DNA from: Pseudomonas guariconensis
GTDB taxonomy: Bacteria; Pseudomonadota; Gammaproteobacteria; Pseudomonadales; Pseudomonadaceae
Length of the DNA stretch: 64,000 nt
Reading direction: 5' to 3'
Assembly (NCBI RefSeq): GCF_900102675.1
Contig: NZ_FMYX01000003.1
Coordinates: forward strand, 310,001 to 374,000
A program made the position numbers and the translations under genes. Below the pieces are notes generated by a model that saw only the letters and a program-made list of their open reading frames with translations, was not told where the DNA came from and searched no databases. Below, piece by piece: positions 56,522 to 64,000 of this stretch (its first letter is position 1; each line of letters begins with the position of its first letter).

Positions 56522-57112
56522 TTGAATAAAGTTCACTCGCCGCCCATGCGCTATGACCCCCGTGAGCTCACCGATGAGGAGTTGGTGGCGCGTTCGCATG
56601 AGGAGCTGTATCACGTAACGCGCGCCTATGAAGAACTCATGCGGCGCTATCAGCGGACCCTTTTCAACGTCTGCGCGCGTTATCTGGGGAACGACCGGGA
56701 TGCCGACGATGTCTGCCAGGAAGTGATGCTCAAGGTGCTCTACGGTCTGAAAAACTTCGAGGGTAAGTCCAAGTTCAAGACCTGGCTCTACAGCATCACC
56801 TACAACGAATGCATTACCCAGTACCGCAAGGAGCGTCGCAAGCGACGGTTGATGGATGCCTTGAGTCTGGACCCTGTTGAAGAGGCGTCCGAAGAGAAGG
56901 CACCCAAGGCCGAAGAGAAGGGCGGACTGGACAGATGGCTGGTGCATGTGAACCCGATCGACCGTGAAATCCTAGTGCTTCGATTTGTCGCAGAGCTGGA
57001 ATTTCAGGAGATCGCCGACATCATGCACATGGGCCTGAGCGCCACGAAAATGCGCTACAAGCGTGCGCTCGACAAGCTTAGAGAGAAATTTACGGGGCTG
57101 GCTGAAACTTAG
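56522..57112 (+). CDS. sigX: ECF sigma factor SigX
   Basis: This 196-residue extracytoplasmic-function sigma factor has region 2 (YQRTLFNVCARYLGNDRDAD through FKTWLYSITYNECI, ~40-105) and region 4 (REILVLRFVAELEFQEIADI, ~142-190), joined by an acidic/Lys-rich linker. SigX controls oprF and fatty-acid/membrane genes in Pseudomonas. The TTG start (MNKVHSPPMRYDPREL) fits the homologues I recall; ATG 56546 is the alternative. The cmpX-sigX gap contains GGCCC/GGGCC hairpin sequence. No anti-sigma gene is adjacent; cmpX is the usual neighbour. Confidence 0.93.
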   Translation: MNKVHSPPMRYDPRELTDEELVARSHEELYHVTRAYEELMRRYQRTLFNVCARYLGNDRDADDVCQEVMLKVLYGLKNFEGKSKFKTWLYSITYNECITQYRKERRKRRLMDALSLDPVEEASEEKAPKAEEKGGLDRWLVHVNPIDREILVLRFVAELEFQEIADIMHMGLSATKMRYKRALDKLREKFTGLAET

Positions 57113-57137
57113 CACCGCGTAAATATCTCTAACCAAC

Positions 57138-57161
57138 CGGCAAGTTCTGCTAGACTTGCCG
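57138..57161 (+). promoter_or_regulatory. 8-bp hairpin and ECF-type promoter region before oprF
   Basis: CGGCAAGT (57138-57145) and ACTTGCCG (57154-57161) form a perfect stem with an 8-nt loop. The AAC-containing CCAACC just upstream and CGTC at 57160-57163 resemble the -35 AAC and -10 CGTC of ECF promoters at plausible spacing, so this may be the SigX promoter of oprF. If transcribed from further up, the hairpin could attenuate sigX read-through. Confidence 0.4.
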
Positions 57162-57222
57162 TCGAGTTGTCCCCCGGATGTTGGTGGGACTGCTTAACTA
57201 TCACCAGATGGGGATTTAACGG

Positions 57223-58257
57223 ATGAAATTGAAAAACACCTTGGGCTTGGCCATTGGTTCGCTTGTAGCCGCCACTTCGTTTGGCGCTCTGGCACAAGGT
57301 CAAGGCGCCGTCGAGACCGAACTCTTCTACAAGAAAGAGTTCTTCGACAGCCAGCGCGACTTCAAGAACGACGGCAACCTGTTCGGTGGCTCGATCGGTT
57401 ACTTCCTGACCGACGACGTCGAACTGCGTCTGGGCTATGACGAAGTTCACAACGCTCGTGGCGAAGACGGTAAGAACATCAAGGGCTCCAACACTGCCCT
57501 GGACGCCGTTTACCACTTCAACAACCCGTACGACGCCATCCGTCCGTACGTTTCGGCTGGTTTCTCGCACCAGAGCCTGGGCCAGACCGGCCGTGGTGGT
57601 CGTAACCACTCCACCTTCGCCAACGTTGGCGCTGGCGCCAAGTGGTACATCACTGACATGTTCTACGCCCGTGCTGGCGTTGAAGCTCAGTACAACATCG
57701 ACCAGGGCGACACCGAGTGGGCTCCTAGCGTCGGTATCGGCATGAACTTCGGCGGTAGCCCGAAGCAAGCTGAAGCTGCTCCGGCTCCTGTTGCTGAAGT
57801 CTGCTCCGACAGCGACAACGACGGCGTTTGCGACAACGTCGACAAGTGCCCTGACACCCCGGCCAACGTTACCGTTGACGCCGACGGCTGCCCGGCTGTT
57901 GCCGAAGTCGTACGTGTTGAGCTGGACGTCAAGTTCGACTTCGACAAGTCGGTCGTCAAGCCAAACAGCTACGGTGACATCAAGAACCTGGCTGACTTCA
58001 TGAAGCAGTACCCACAGACCACCACCACCGTTGAAGGTCACACCGACTCCGTTGGTCCAGACGCTTACAACCAGAAGCTGTCCGAGCGTCGCGCCAATGC
58101 TGTCAAGCAGGTCCTGACCCAGCAGTACGGTGTTGAATCCAGCCGTATCGACTCGGTTGGCTACGGTGAGACCCGTCCGGTTGCTGATAACGCCACCGAA
58201 GAAGGCCGCGCCATCAACCGTCGCGTTGAAGCTCAGGTCGAAGCCCAGGCCAAGTAA
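57223..58257 (+). CDS. oprF: Major outer-membrane porin OprF
   Basis: This 344-residue protein has a signal peptide (cleaved after GALA), an N-terminal eight-strand beta-barrel (~25-185), a Cys-rich linker (EVCSDSDNDGVCDNVDKCP then DADGC, about 193-226; four Cys) and a C-terminal OmpA/peptidoglycan-binding domain (VKFDFDKSVVKPNS to RRVEAQVEAQ) with TVEGHTDSVG. It anchors the outer membrane to peptidoglycan and gives nonspecific permeability. Codon use is highly optimised, as expected for an abundant protein. A strong terminator follows. Confidence 0.98.
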   Translation: MKLKNTLGLAIGSLVAATSFGALAQGQGAVETELFYKKEFFDSQRDFKNDGNLFGGSIGYFLTDDVELRLGYDEVHNARGEDGKNIKGSNTALDAVYHFNNPYDAIRPYVSAGFSHQSLGQTGRGGRNHSTFANVGAGAKWYITDMFYARAGVEAQYNIDQGDTEWAPSVGIGMNFGGSPKQAEAAPAPVAEVCSDSDNDGVCDNVDKCPDTPANVTVDADGCPAVAEVVRVELDVKFDFDKSVVKPNSYGDIKNLADFMKQYPQTTTTVEGHTDSVGPDAYNQKLSERRANAVKQVLTQQYGVESSRIDSVGYGETRPVADNATEEGRAINRRVEAQVEAQAK

Positions 58258-58275
58258 TTTGGTTTGATGCTTCAT

Positions 58276-58307
58276 GAAAAACCCGGCCTCGGCCGGGTTT
58301 TTCTTTT
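58276..58307 (+). terminator. Rho-independent terminator of oprF
   Basis: AAAAACCCGGCC/GGCCGGGTTTTT pair around TC, ending in CTTTTTT, about 20 bp after the stop. Confidence 0.95.
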
Positions 58308-58448
58308 TTCGGGGGACGCCCGGTGAGGGTCCCAGGAGAATTGCTGCACGCCTGTTTTCCAGGGATTCTCGTCCGCTTAGGGCACGCGACGTGGAACTGA
58401 CAAGCAACCCATGAGCCTAGAGCCCTGTCGTCCGAGCCGCGCGGTGGC

Positions 58449-58454
58449 TATAAT
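58449..58454 (+). promoter_or_regulatory. Consensus -10 (TATAAT) before pyrD
   Basis: TATAAT lies 34 bp before the pyrD ATG. The best -35 at 17-bp spacing is TGTCGT (58426-58431), weak. The 90 bp upstream contain no other clear element. Confidence 0.5.
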
Positions 58455-58487
58455 CGCCCCCTCACTCACCGCGAGTCTTGCCCGCCC

Positions 58488-59513
58488 ATGTATACCCTGG
58501 CCCGCCAGCTGTTGTTCAAGCTTTCCCCGGAAACCTCCCACGACCTCTCCCTAGACCTGATCGGCGCCGGTGGCCGCCTCGGTCTCAATGGCCTGCTGTG
58601 CAAGCAGCCGGCGGCGCTGCCGGTGACAGTCATGGGCTTGAACTTTGCCAATCCGGTGGGCCTTGCCGCAGGTCTGGACAAGAACGGCGCCGCCATCGAC
58701 GGCTTCGCCCAGCTCGGTTTCGGCTTTGTCGAAATCGGTACCGTGACGCCACGCCCGCAGCCTGGCAACCCCAAGCCGAGACTGTTCCGGCTGCCAGAGG
58801 CCACTGCGATCATCAATCGCATGGGCTTCAACAACCTGGGTGTCGATCATTTGCTGACGCGGGTACGTGCGTCGCGCTTCGACGGCGTGCTGGGCATCAA
58901 TATTGGCAAGAACTTCGATACCCCGGTCGAGCGCGCGGTGGATGACTATCTGATCTGCCTGGAAAAGGTCTATACAGCCGCCAGCTATATCACCGTCAAC
59001 GTCAGTTCGCCCAATACCCCAGGTCTGCGTACCCTGCAGTTCGGCGACTCGCTCAAGCAACTGCTCCAGGCGCTGGCCGTGCGCCGCGAACAACTGGCCA
59101 GTGAGCATGGCAAGCGTGTGCCGCTGGCGATCAAGATCGCCCCGGACATGACTGATGAAGAAACCGCCATGGTGGCCTCTGCGTTGCTCGAGACAGGCAT
59201 GGACGCAGTGATCGCGACCAATACCACCCTGAGCCGCGAAGGTGTCCAGGGCCTGCCGTACGGTGAAGAGGCGGGCGGGCTGTCCGGCGCGCCAGTGCTC
59301 GAAAAAAGCACCCACACCGTGAAAGTTCTGGCAGGCGAGCTGGCCGGTAAGTTGCCGATCATCGCCGCAGGCGGTATCACCGAGGGGCGTCATGCAGCCG
59401 AGAAGATCGCTGCCGGCGCGAGCCTGGTGCAGATTTACTCGGGCTTCATTTATAAAGGGCCGGCGCTGATCCGTGAGGCAGTGGACGCGATTGCTGCCAT
59501 GCCTCGGCCGTAA
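58488..59513 (+). CDS. pyrD: Dihydroorotate dehydrogenase (quinone, class 2)
   Basis: This 341-residue flavoprotein oxidises dihydroorotate to orotate in pyrimidine synthesis, passing electrons to quinone. The N-terminal helices ([20 protein letters not shown]) form the class 2 membrane-associated quinone tunnel. [15 protein letters not shown] near 50 binds [17 protein letters not shown] near 172 holds the catalytic Ser. Length and start match E. coli PyrD (336). It is monocistronic and convergent with rmf. Confidence 0.97.
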   Translation: MYTLARQLLFKLSPETSHDLSLDLIGAGGRLGLNGLLCKQPAALPVTVMGLNFANPVGLAAGLDKNGAAIDGFAQLGFGFVEIGTVTPRPQPGNPKPRLFRLPEATAIINRMGFNNLGVDHLLTRVRASRFDGVLGINIGKNFDTPVERAVDDYLICLEKVYTAASYITVNVSSPNTPGLRTLQFGDSLKQLLQALAVRREQLASEHGKRVPLAIKIAPDMTDEETAMVASALLETGMDAVIATNTTLSREGVQGLPYGEEAGGLSGAPVLEKSTHTVKVLAGELAGKLPIIAAGGITEGRHAAEKIAAGASLVQIYSGFIYKGPALIREAVDAIAAMPRP

Positions 59514-59525
59514 AAAGGCAGGCAT

Positions 59526-59551
59526 AAAAAAGGGCCCCTTGAAGGGGCCCC
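59526..59551 (-). terminator. Terminator of rmf (minus strand)
   Basis: GGGCCCCTT/AAGGGGCCC forms a stem at 59532-59550, flanked on the left by AAAAAA, i.e. a T-run on the minus strand. It lies between convergent pyrD and rmf; on the plus strand it lacks a T-run, so pyrD would be stopped less efficiently. Confidence 0.85.
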
Positions 59552-59612
59552 TGGGCCTCAGCCCGCCGCCCGGATAGGGCGCGCATGGTGACTCGAATTC
59601 AGTGTCCTCGTC

Positions 59613-59828
59613 TCAGCCAACGGCGTGATTTTCGTTGAGTCTCTGGATGCCTGCGGTGCCGGTCATACCATCCCAGTTATCGCCCCGGCCCTCCCGCCAG
59701 CCATTGATCCAGGCTTGACGAACGGATGGCAGATTGAAGGGGCAAAGTTCGCGGGATTTGCCGGTAACCCCGTATTGGTAGCCACGTGAATATGCTCTTT
59801 CCAACGGATCACGCTTAAGTCTTCTCAT
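59613..59828 (-). CDS. rmf: Ribosome modulation factor
   Basis: This 71-residue basic protein reads MRRLKRDPLERAYSRGYQYG, then CPFNLPSVRQAWINGWREGR, matching RMF throughout. RMF binds 30S subunits and forms 100S hibernating dimers in stationary phase. SD GAGGGC precedes ATG. The region upstream (right) carries four consecutive hairpins before the start codon. It is convergent with pyrD and divergent from rlmKL. Confidence 0.96.
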   Translation of the reverse strand: MRRLKRDPLERAYSRGYQYGVTGKSRELCPFNLPSVRQAWINGWREGRGDNWDGMTGTAGIQRLNENHAVG

Positions 59829-59866
59829 AGGGTGTTGCCCTCACTTGTTGACTGTAATGTCCCGTC

Positions 59867-59957
59867 GGCCTCTCCGAGGCCGGGCAGAATCGTTCTGCCG
59901 GTGTGCGCTCGCTGCCGGCGTGGCGAGCAGAAAGTGTTGCCTCGTTGCGAGACAACC
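59867..59957 (-). ncRNA. Putative structured rmf leader or small RNA with four stem-loops
   Basis: Four stems lie in 91 nt: CGGCCTC/GAGGCCG (loop GGA read on the minus strand), GGCAGAA/TTCTGCC, GCTCGC/GCGAGC (10-nt loop containing GCCGGC), and GTTGCCTCG/CGAGACAAC (one mismatch). They end 38 nt before the rmf ATG. The GGA loop resembles an RsmA/CsrA contact site. It could be a 5' UTR or independent RNA; the sequence cannot decide. Confidence 0.45.
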
Positions 59958-60255
59958 TGAGACCAGTTCTAACCAAAGCGGGTCACAGTGTGAATGATCG
60001 ATTTGTCATAAGGACGTAACGTTTCATAGGGTCAAAGGATAAGTAAATAATTGCGACTCAACGTGATTTGTCCTTAAGCCCGCTATGATCAGGGTTTAAT
60101 GCCCTTTGCAGTCATCTGGCCAGCGTCGTGGTCGGGTGTGCAGTAATAATTTGAAATGCGACGAAGGGTCACATGCGTGGCCGCGTTGCTGGAAATTTTC
60201 ATACTGCCTGACGATCTAATCCACTTTCGCAGGGTGCGAAGGGGCTTGTCGTTCA

Positions 60256-60292
60256 GGTGGCCCGGCTTTCCCGGACTGCGGGCAAGGCCACC
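60256..60292 (+). other. Stem-loop in the rlmKL leader
   Basis: GGTGGCC (60256-60262) pairs with GGCCACC (60286-60292), and inside it CCCG pairs with CGGG. A second hairpin (CTTTCGC/GCGAAGG, 60224-60242) precedes it. Both lie within the long predicted rlmKL leader, 90-158 bp before the ATG. Confidence 0.5.
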
Positions 60293-60381
60293 CGGACGCC
60301 TGCTGGAAGGGCGTGCGGGCAAACATCGGCGGGACGATGCGTCGGCCCGTCACTCAATCAGCCCAAGGCTCTGGATTGCTC

Positions 60382-62574
60382 ATGTCGGACCGTTTCGAAC
60401 TTTATCTCACTTGCCCCAAAGGTCTTGAAGGCCTGCTCGCCGAGGAGGCCCGTAGCCTGGGCCTGGACGATGTGCGGGAGCACACCTCTGCCATCCGTGG
60501 CTCGGCCGACATGGAAACCGCTTACCGCCTGTGCCTGTGGTCGCGTCTGGCCAACCGCGTGTTGTTGGTGCTCAAGCGCTTCGGCATGAAAAACGCCGAT
60601 GAGCTCTACGACGGCGTGCATGGGGTCGAGTGGCAAGATCACTTGGCTGCTGACGGCACCTTGGCCGTGGAATTCAGTGGTCATGGCTCCGGAATCGACA
60701 ACACCCATTTCGGTGCCCTTAAGGTCAAGGACGCGATCGTCGACAAGCTACGCAACCGCGAAGGACAGCGCCCGTCCGTGGACAAGATTGATCCTGACGT
60801 GCGTGTGCATCTGCGCCTGGATCGTGGCGAGGCGATCCTCTCCCTGGACTTGTCCGGACACAGCCTGCATCAACGCGGTTACCGTCTGCAGCAAGGTGCT
60901 GCGCCCTTGAAGGAGAACCTGGCGGCGGCGGTGCTGATCCGAGCCGGCTGGCCACGCATCGCCGCCGAAGGCGGCGCGTTGGCCGACCCGATGTGCGGTG
61001 TGGGCACGTTCCTGGTAGAAGCCGCGATGATCGCCGCGGATATCGCGCCCAACCTCAAGCGTGAGCGGTGGGGCTTCACGGCCTGGCTTGGCCATGTGCC
61101 GGCGTTGTGGCGCAAAGTTCACGAGCAAGCCCAGGCCCGCGCCCAGGCGGGTCTGGCCAAGCCTGCGCTGTGGATCCGCGGCTATGAGGCCGATCCGCGG
61201 CTGATTCAGCCGGGGCGTAACAACGTCGAGCGCGCAGGTCTGGGCGACTGGGTGAAGATCTATCAGGGCGAAGTCGGCAGTTTCGAACCGCGTCCGGACC
61301 AGAACCAGAAAGGCCTGGTCATCAGCAACCCACCCTACGGTGAGCGTCTGGGTGACGAAGCCAGCCTGCTGTACCTCTACCAAAACCTTGGGGAGCGTTT
61401 GCGTCAAGCCTGCCTGGGCTGGGAGGCGGCAGTGTTCACTGGCGCCCCCGAGCTGGGCAAGCGCATGGGTATTCGCAGCCACAAGCAGTACGCCTTCTGG
61501 AACGGCGCCTTGCCGTGCAAGCTGCTGCTATTCAAGGTTCAGCCCGACCAGTTCGTTACCGGCGAGCGTCGCCCGGCCGAGCCGGATGCAGGCGCTGCGC
61601 AGCGTCCGGCAGCCGTGGCCAGTGAACCGGCGCGCCTGTCCGAAGGCGCGCAAATGTTCGCCAATCGCCTGCAGAAGAACCTCAAGCAGTTGGGCAAGTG
61701 GGCCCGTCGCGAGCAGGTCGATTGCTACCGCTTGTATGACGCCGACATGCCCGAATATGCCCTGGCGGTGGACCTTTACCAAGACTGGGTGCACGTGCAG
61801 GAGTATGCCGCGCCACGCTCTGTCGATCCGGACAAGGCTCAAGCGCGTCTGCTCGATGCCTTGGCCGCCATCCCGCAGGCCCTGGGTATCGACCCACAGC
61901 GTGTGGTGCTCAAGCGCCGGGAGCGCCAGAGTGGGACGCGTCAGTACGAGCGCCAAGGTGCCGAAGGCCGCTTCCAGGAGGTGAACGAAGGGGGTGTAAA
62001 GCTGCTGGTGAACCTCACGGACTATCTGGACACCGGCTTGTTCCTCGACCATCGTCCGATTCGTCTGCGCATCCAGCGCGAGGCGTCGGGCAAGCGCTTC
62101 CTCAATCTGTTCTGCTATACCGCGACGGCCACGGTGCACGCCGCCAAGGGCGGGGCCCGCAGCACCACCAGTGTCGATTTGTCCAAGACCTATCTGGACT
62201 GGGCGCGTCGCAACCTGGCGCTCAACGGTTTTTCGGACCGCCATCGCCTGGAGCAGGGCGACGTGATGGCCTGGCTGGAAGGCAACCGGGACAGCTACGA
62301 CCTGATCTTCATCGACCCGCCGACCTTCTCCAATTCCAAGCGCATGGAAGGGGTGTTCGATGTGCAGCGCGATCATGTGCAGTTGCTGGACTTGGCCATG
62401 GCACGCCTGGCGCCAGGCGGGGTGCTGTACTTCTCCAACAACTTCCGCAAATTCCAGCTCGATCCGAGTCTGGTCGAGCGATATGCCGTCGAGGAGATCA
62501 GTCATCAGACCCTGGATCCTGATTTCGCGCGCAACAATCGAATCCACCGGGCGTGGCGCATTCAGGCGCGATAA
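60382..62574 (+). CDS. rlmKL: 23S rRNA G2445/G2069 methyltransferase, RlmKL fusion
   Basis: This 730-residue protein joins two SAM-dependent methylases. The N-terminal THUMP domain (~45-155) and RlmL methylase (~165-380, with ADPMCGVGTFLVEAAM and SNPPYGERLG near 316) make m2G2445. The C-terminal RlmK domain (~430-730, with FLNLFCYTATATVHAAKGGA near 572 and IDPPTFSNSKRM near 643) makes m7G2069. The two-in-one form matches E. coli RlmKL (702). ATG 60382 (MSDRFELYLTCPKGLE) is the family start; upstream in-frame starts to 60313 lack support. Confidence 0.96.
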   Translation: MSDRFELYLTCPKGLEGLLAEEARSLGLDDVREHTSAIRGSADMETAYRLCLWSRLANRVLLVLKRFGMKNADELYDGVHGVEWQDHLAADGTLAVEFSGHGSGIDNTHFGALKVKDAIVDKLRNREGQRPSVDKIDPDVRVHLRLDRGEAILSLDLSGHSLHQRGYRLQQGAAPLKENLAAAVLIRAGWPRIAAEGGALADPMCGVGTFLVEAAMIAADIAPNLKRERWGFTAWLGHVPALWRKVHEQAQARAQAGLAKPALWIRGYEADPRLIQPGRNNVERAGLGDWVKIYQGEVGSFEPRPDQNQKGLVISNPPYGERLGDEASLLYLYQNLGERLRQACLGWEAAVFTGAPELGKRMGIRSHKQYAFWNGALPCKLLLFKVQPDQFVTGERRPAEPDAGAAQRPAAVASEPARLSEGAQMFANRLQKNLKQLGKWARREQVDCYRLYDADMPEYALAVDLYQDWVHVQEYAAPRSVDPDKAQARLLDALAAIPQALGIDPQRVVLKRRERQSGTRQYERQGAEGRFQEVNEGGVKLLVNLTDYLDTGLFLDHRPIRLRIQREASGKRFLNLFCYTATATVHAAKGGARSTTSVDLSKTYLDWARRNLALNGFSDRHRLEQGDVMAWLEGNRDSYDLIFIDPPTFSNSKRMEGVFDVQRDHVQLLDLAMARLAPGGVLYFSNNFRKFQLDPSLVERYAVEEISHQTLDPDFARNNRIHRAWRIQAR

Positions 62575-62706
62575 GCGGCGTGTATGAGGTTGCGTGGCTA
62601 GTGGCCAATAGCTATAACTGACGCGAAGGGCCCGACAATTCGCAGGACGCTGACGTGATGAGATTGCTTTATGTCGAAGTGTGGCGTTCGTGCGAAGGTG
62701 CTCGGC

Positions 62707-64000
62707 ATGTTCCGCGAAGCGCTGCCCGCCTGGGGGGTGGCGTTGGTGGTCCTGGTCGCTGGCGGTCTGTTGACGGCGGCCTTGGCCATTGCCACGCAGA
62801 GCTTCTACACGCAGCAACTGCGTCAGCGCTTCGAGCTGTTGGCTAACGAGCGGTACAGTCGCATCGCCGAACGTTTCGACGACCAGGAGCAGCGCTTGGA
62901 TGGCCTGCGACGGTTTTTCAGTTATTCCAACGAAATCACCCCGCAGGAGTTTGACGGTTACGCGCGGCCACTGTTGTACCGGACCCAGGCGTATTCCTGG
63001 GCGCCCCGGGTCGATGCTGGACAACGCGCCGATTTCGAGCGACGTGCCAGTGCCTGGCTTGGGCAGGCGTATCAGATCCGTGATCAGGACGCACAGGGTA
63101 TCTGGCATCCTGCGCCCACGCGTGACTATTACTATCCGGTGCTCTATACCCAGGCGGCGTCCCTGCAAGGGCAGCCCTACGGCCTGGACTTGCGTGGACA
63201 GCCCCTTCGCGAGGCCGCCCTTGTTCGGGCTACGTCACCCGGCAGCATGGCGGTCTCTGCGCCGCTGGACATGATCAATGTCGAGCCTACCTATGCCCGT
63301 GGGGTGCTGGTCGTGGCGCCGGTGTTCGCTGATGGTGATCCCGGTGGGTTGCCTTCTGGCTATGTCATGGCGTTGCTGAGCATGCAGCGCTTGGTCGCCG
63401 AAGGGCTGCCGCCTGCCGCGGATGACAACCTGGTGGTGCGCATTATCGATACCTCCGGAGCCAAAGGGCCGGAGGTGCTGTTCGACTCACGCAACACCGT
63501 CGCCCAGGTGCCATTGGCCAGCACCCACCTTTTGCATCTGGCCGATCACCATTATCAGCTCGATATCCGTCCCAGCCGGGCTTTTCTCCAAGCCAACCGC
63601 TCCTCCGCGGTGGTGGTGGTCAGTTTGCTGGGTGGTTTGCTCAGCGTCTTGCTCAGTGCCTTGCTCTACAGCCTGTTCAGCCAGCGTCAGCGTGCCCTGG
63701 CACTGGTCGATCAGCGCACTGGCGAATTGCGGGTCAGCGAGCAGTCCTTGCGCGATACCCACAATCAGCTGCGCAGCGTATTGGACGCCGCGACACAGGT
63801 CGCCATCATCGCCACCAGCCTCAAGGGCCTGGTCAGTACCTTCAATGCCGGTGCCGAGCGCATGCTGGGCTATTCGGCAAGCGAAGCCATTGGTCAGTTG
63901 CGGCTGGAGGATCTGGTCCCCCCTGAGGAACTCAGCCAGCGCGCCCACGCCCTGAGCGTGCGCTATGGACGCGAGATCGGCGGTGGCCAGGCGATGTTTG
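62707..64000 (+). CDS. CHASE-PAS membrane sensor (likely diguanylate cyclase/kinase), partial
   Basis: The frame is open to the window end (431 codons seen). A membrane helix (~8-30) precedes a periplasmic CHASE domain (~45-290: QRLDGLRRFFSYSNEITPQEF, AYSWAPRV, YYYPVLYTQ, GVLVVAPVF), then a second helix (~299-324: VVVVSLLGGLLSVLLSALLY) and a coiled-coil into a PAS domain (LRSVLDAATQVAIIATS, FNAGAERMLGYSASEAIG). CHASE-PAS proteins usually end in GGDEF/EAL or histidine kinase modules, not visible here. ATG 62707 has SD GAAGG; ATG 62671 adds 12 residues and has weaker SD. Confidence 0.88.
   Translation, partial: MFREALPAWGVALVVLVAGGLLTAALAIATQSFYTQQLRQRFELLANERYSRIAERFDDQEQRLDGLRRFFSYSNEITPQEFDGYARPLLYRTQAYSWAPRVDAGQRADFERRASAWLGQAYQIRDQDAQGIWHPAPTRDYYYPVLYTQAASLQGQPYGLDLRGQPLREAALVRATSPGSMAVSAPLDMINVEPTYARGVLVVAPVFADGDPGGLPSGYVMALLSMQRLVAEGLPPAADDNLVVRIIDTSGAKGPEVLFDSRNTVAQVPLASTHLLHLADHHYQLDIRPSRAFLQANRSSAVVVVSLLGGLLSVLLSALLYSLFSQRQRALALVDQRTGELRVSEQSLRDTHNQLRSVLDAATQVAIIATSLKGLVSTFNAGAERMLGYSASEAIGQLRLEDLVPPEELSQRAHALSVRYGREIGGGQAMF

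Larger units (their letters stand above)
59829..60381. other. 553-bp divergent rmf/rlmKL control region with structured leaders
   Basis: No convincing ORF lies here. On the rmf side, hairpins occur at 59867-59883, 59884-59900, 59908-59929 and 59937-59957. On the rlmKL side a good -10 (TATGAT, 60084-60089) would give a ~290-nt leader with hairpins at 60224-60242 and 60256-60292. An AT-rich central zone (about 59995-60070) probably holds both promoters. Confidence 0.65.

Overview
The window is chromosomal core sequence of a Pseudomonas, most likely of the P. putida group. The evidence is gene order and protein identity: cvpA-purF-metZ, the crfX-cmpX-sigX-oprF block, divergent ppsR/ppsA, rmf next to pyrD and rlmKL, a 180-kDa-class NAD glutamate dehydrogenase, and a P. 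putida-style REP near 27.35 kb. Composition is GC-rich throughout, so many long shadow reading frames occur. I see no insertion sequence, prophage, CRISPR array or integrase.

Layout. 0-4.5 kb: the end of a SPOR-domain gene, cvpA, purF, metZ and an SDR gene. 4.7-5.5 kb: tRNA-Val and three identical tRNA-Asp genes, two of them in a tandem 213-bp duplication. 5.6-9 kb: a DUF2242 lipoprotein, a 28-residue acidic micropeptide behind a triple PHO-box-like array, and an operon of a nitrilase-fold protein without its catalytic cysteine plus an AraC regulator. 9-15 kb: fadH with a PsrA-like operator, an orphan CblD/CfaE-like fimbrial adhesin, a PLP deaminase-family gene, cytochrome b561 and a DUF1853 gene. 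15-21.7 kb: a tightly coupled run of nadK, a metallophosphoesterase, a rhomboid protease, DUF1315, DUF2797 and pepN. 22-27.4 kb: a YCF48-like/RND-MMPL pair, a small acidic protein, a secreted lactonase-family propeller, a 59-residue secreted protein, a 20-residue hydrophobic peptide and REP sequences.

27.4-39.8 kb is one long minus-strand array: moxR, DUF58, DUF4381, batA, a batB-TPR fusion and batD (MoxR/VWA stress module), then sbcD-sbcC (DNA hairpin nuclease) and a glutathione transferase. 40-43.4 kb is an L-2-hydroxyglutarate module: FCD-type GntR regulator, lhgO and an MHS-family transporter, with identical candidate operators before the regulator and lhgO. 44-49 kb is the giant glutamate dehydrogenase. 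49-55 kb holds ppsR/ppsA (gluconeogenic PEP synthesis and its regulator), an alpha/beta hydrolase, rraA and zntB. 55-58.3 kb is the cell-envelope module crfX-cmpX-sigX-oprF. 58.4-64 kb holds pyrD, rmf, rlmKL and the start of a CHASE/PAS membrane sensor.

Most of the window is conserved housekeeping. The least explained elements are the four-hairpin leader before rmf, the PHO-box micropeptide, the strong-SD hydrophobic micropeptide, the adhesin without chaperone or usher, the nitrilase-fold and BatB proteins with lost active-site or metal-site residues, and DUF2797, which looks like a Cys-rich protein with a GIY-YIG-like core. I found no clear multi-gene novel defence or biosynthetic system.
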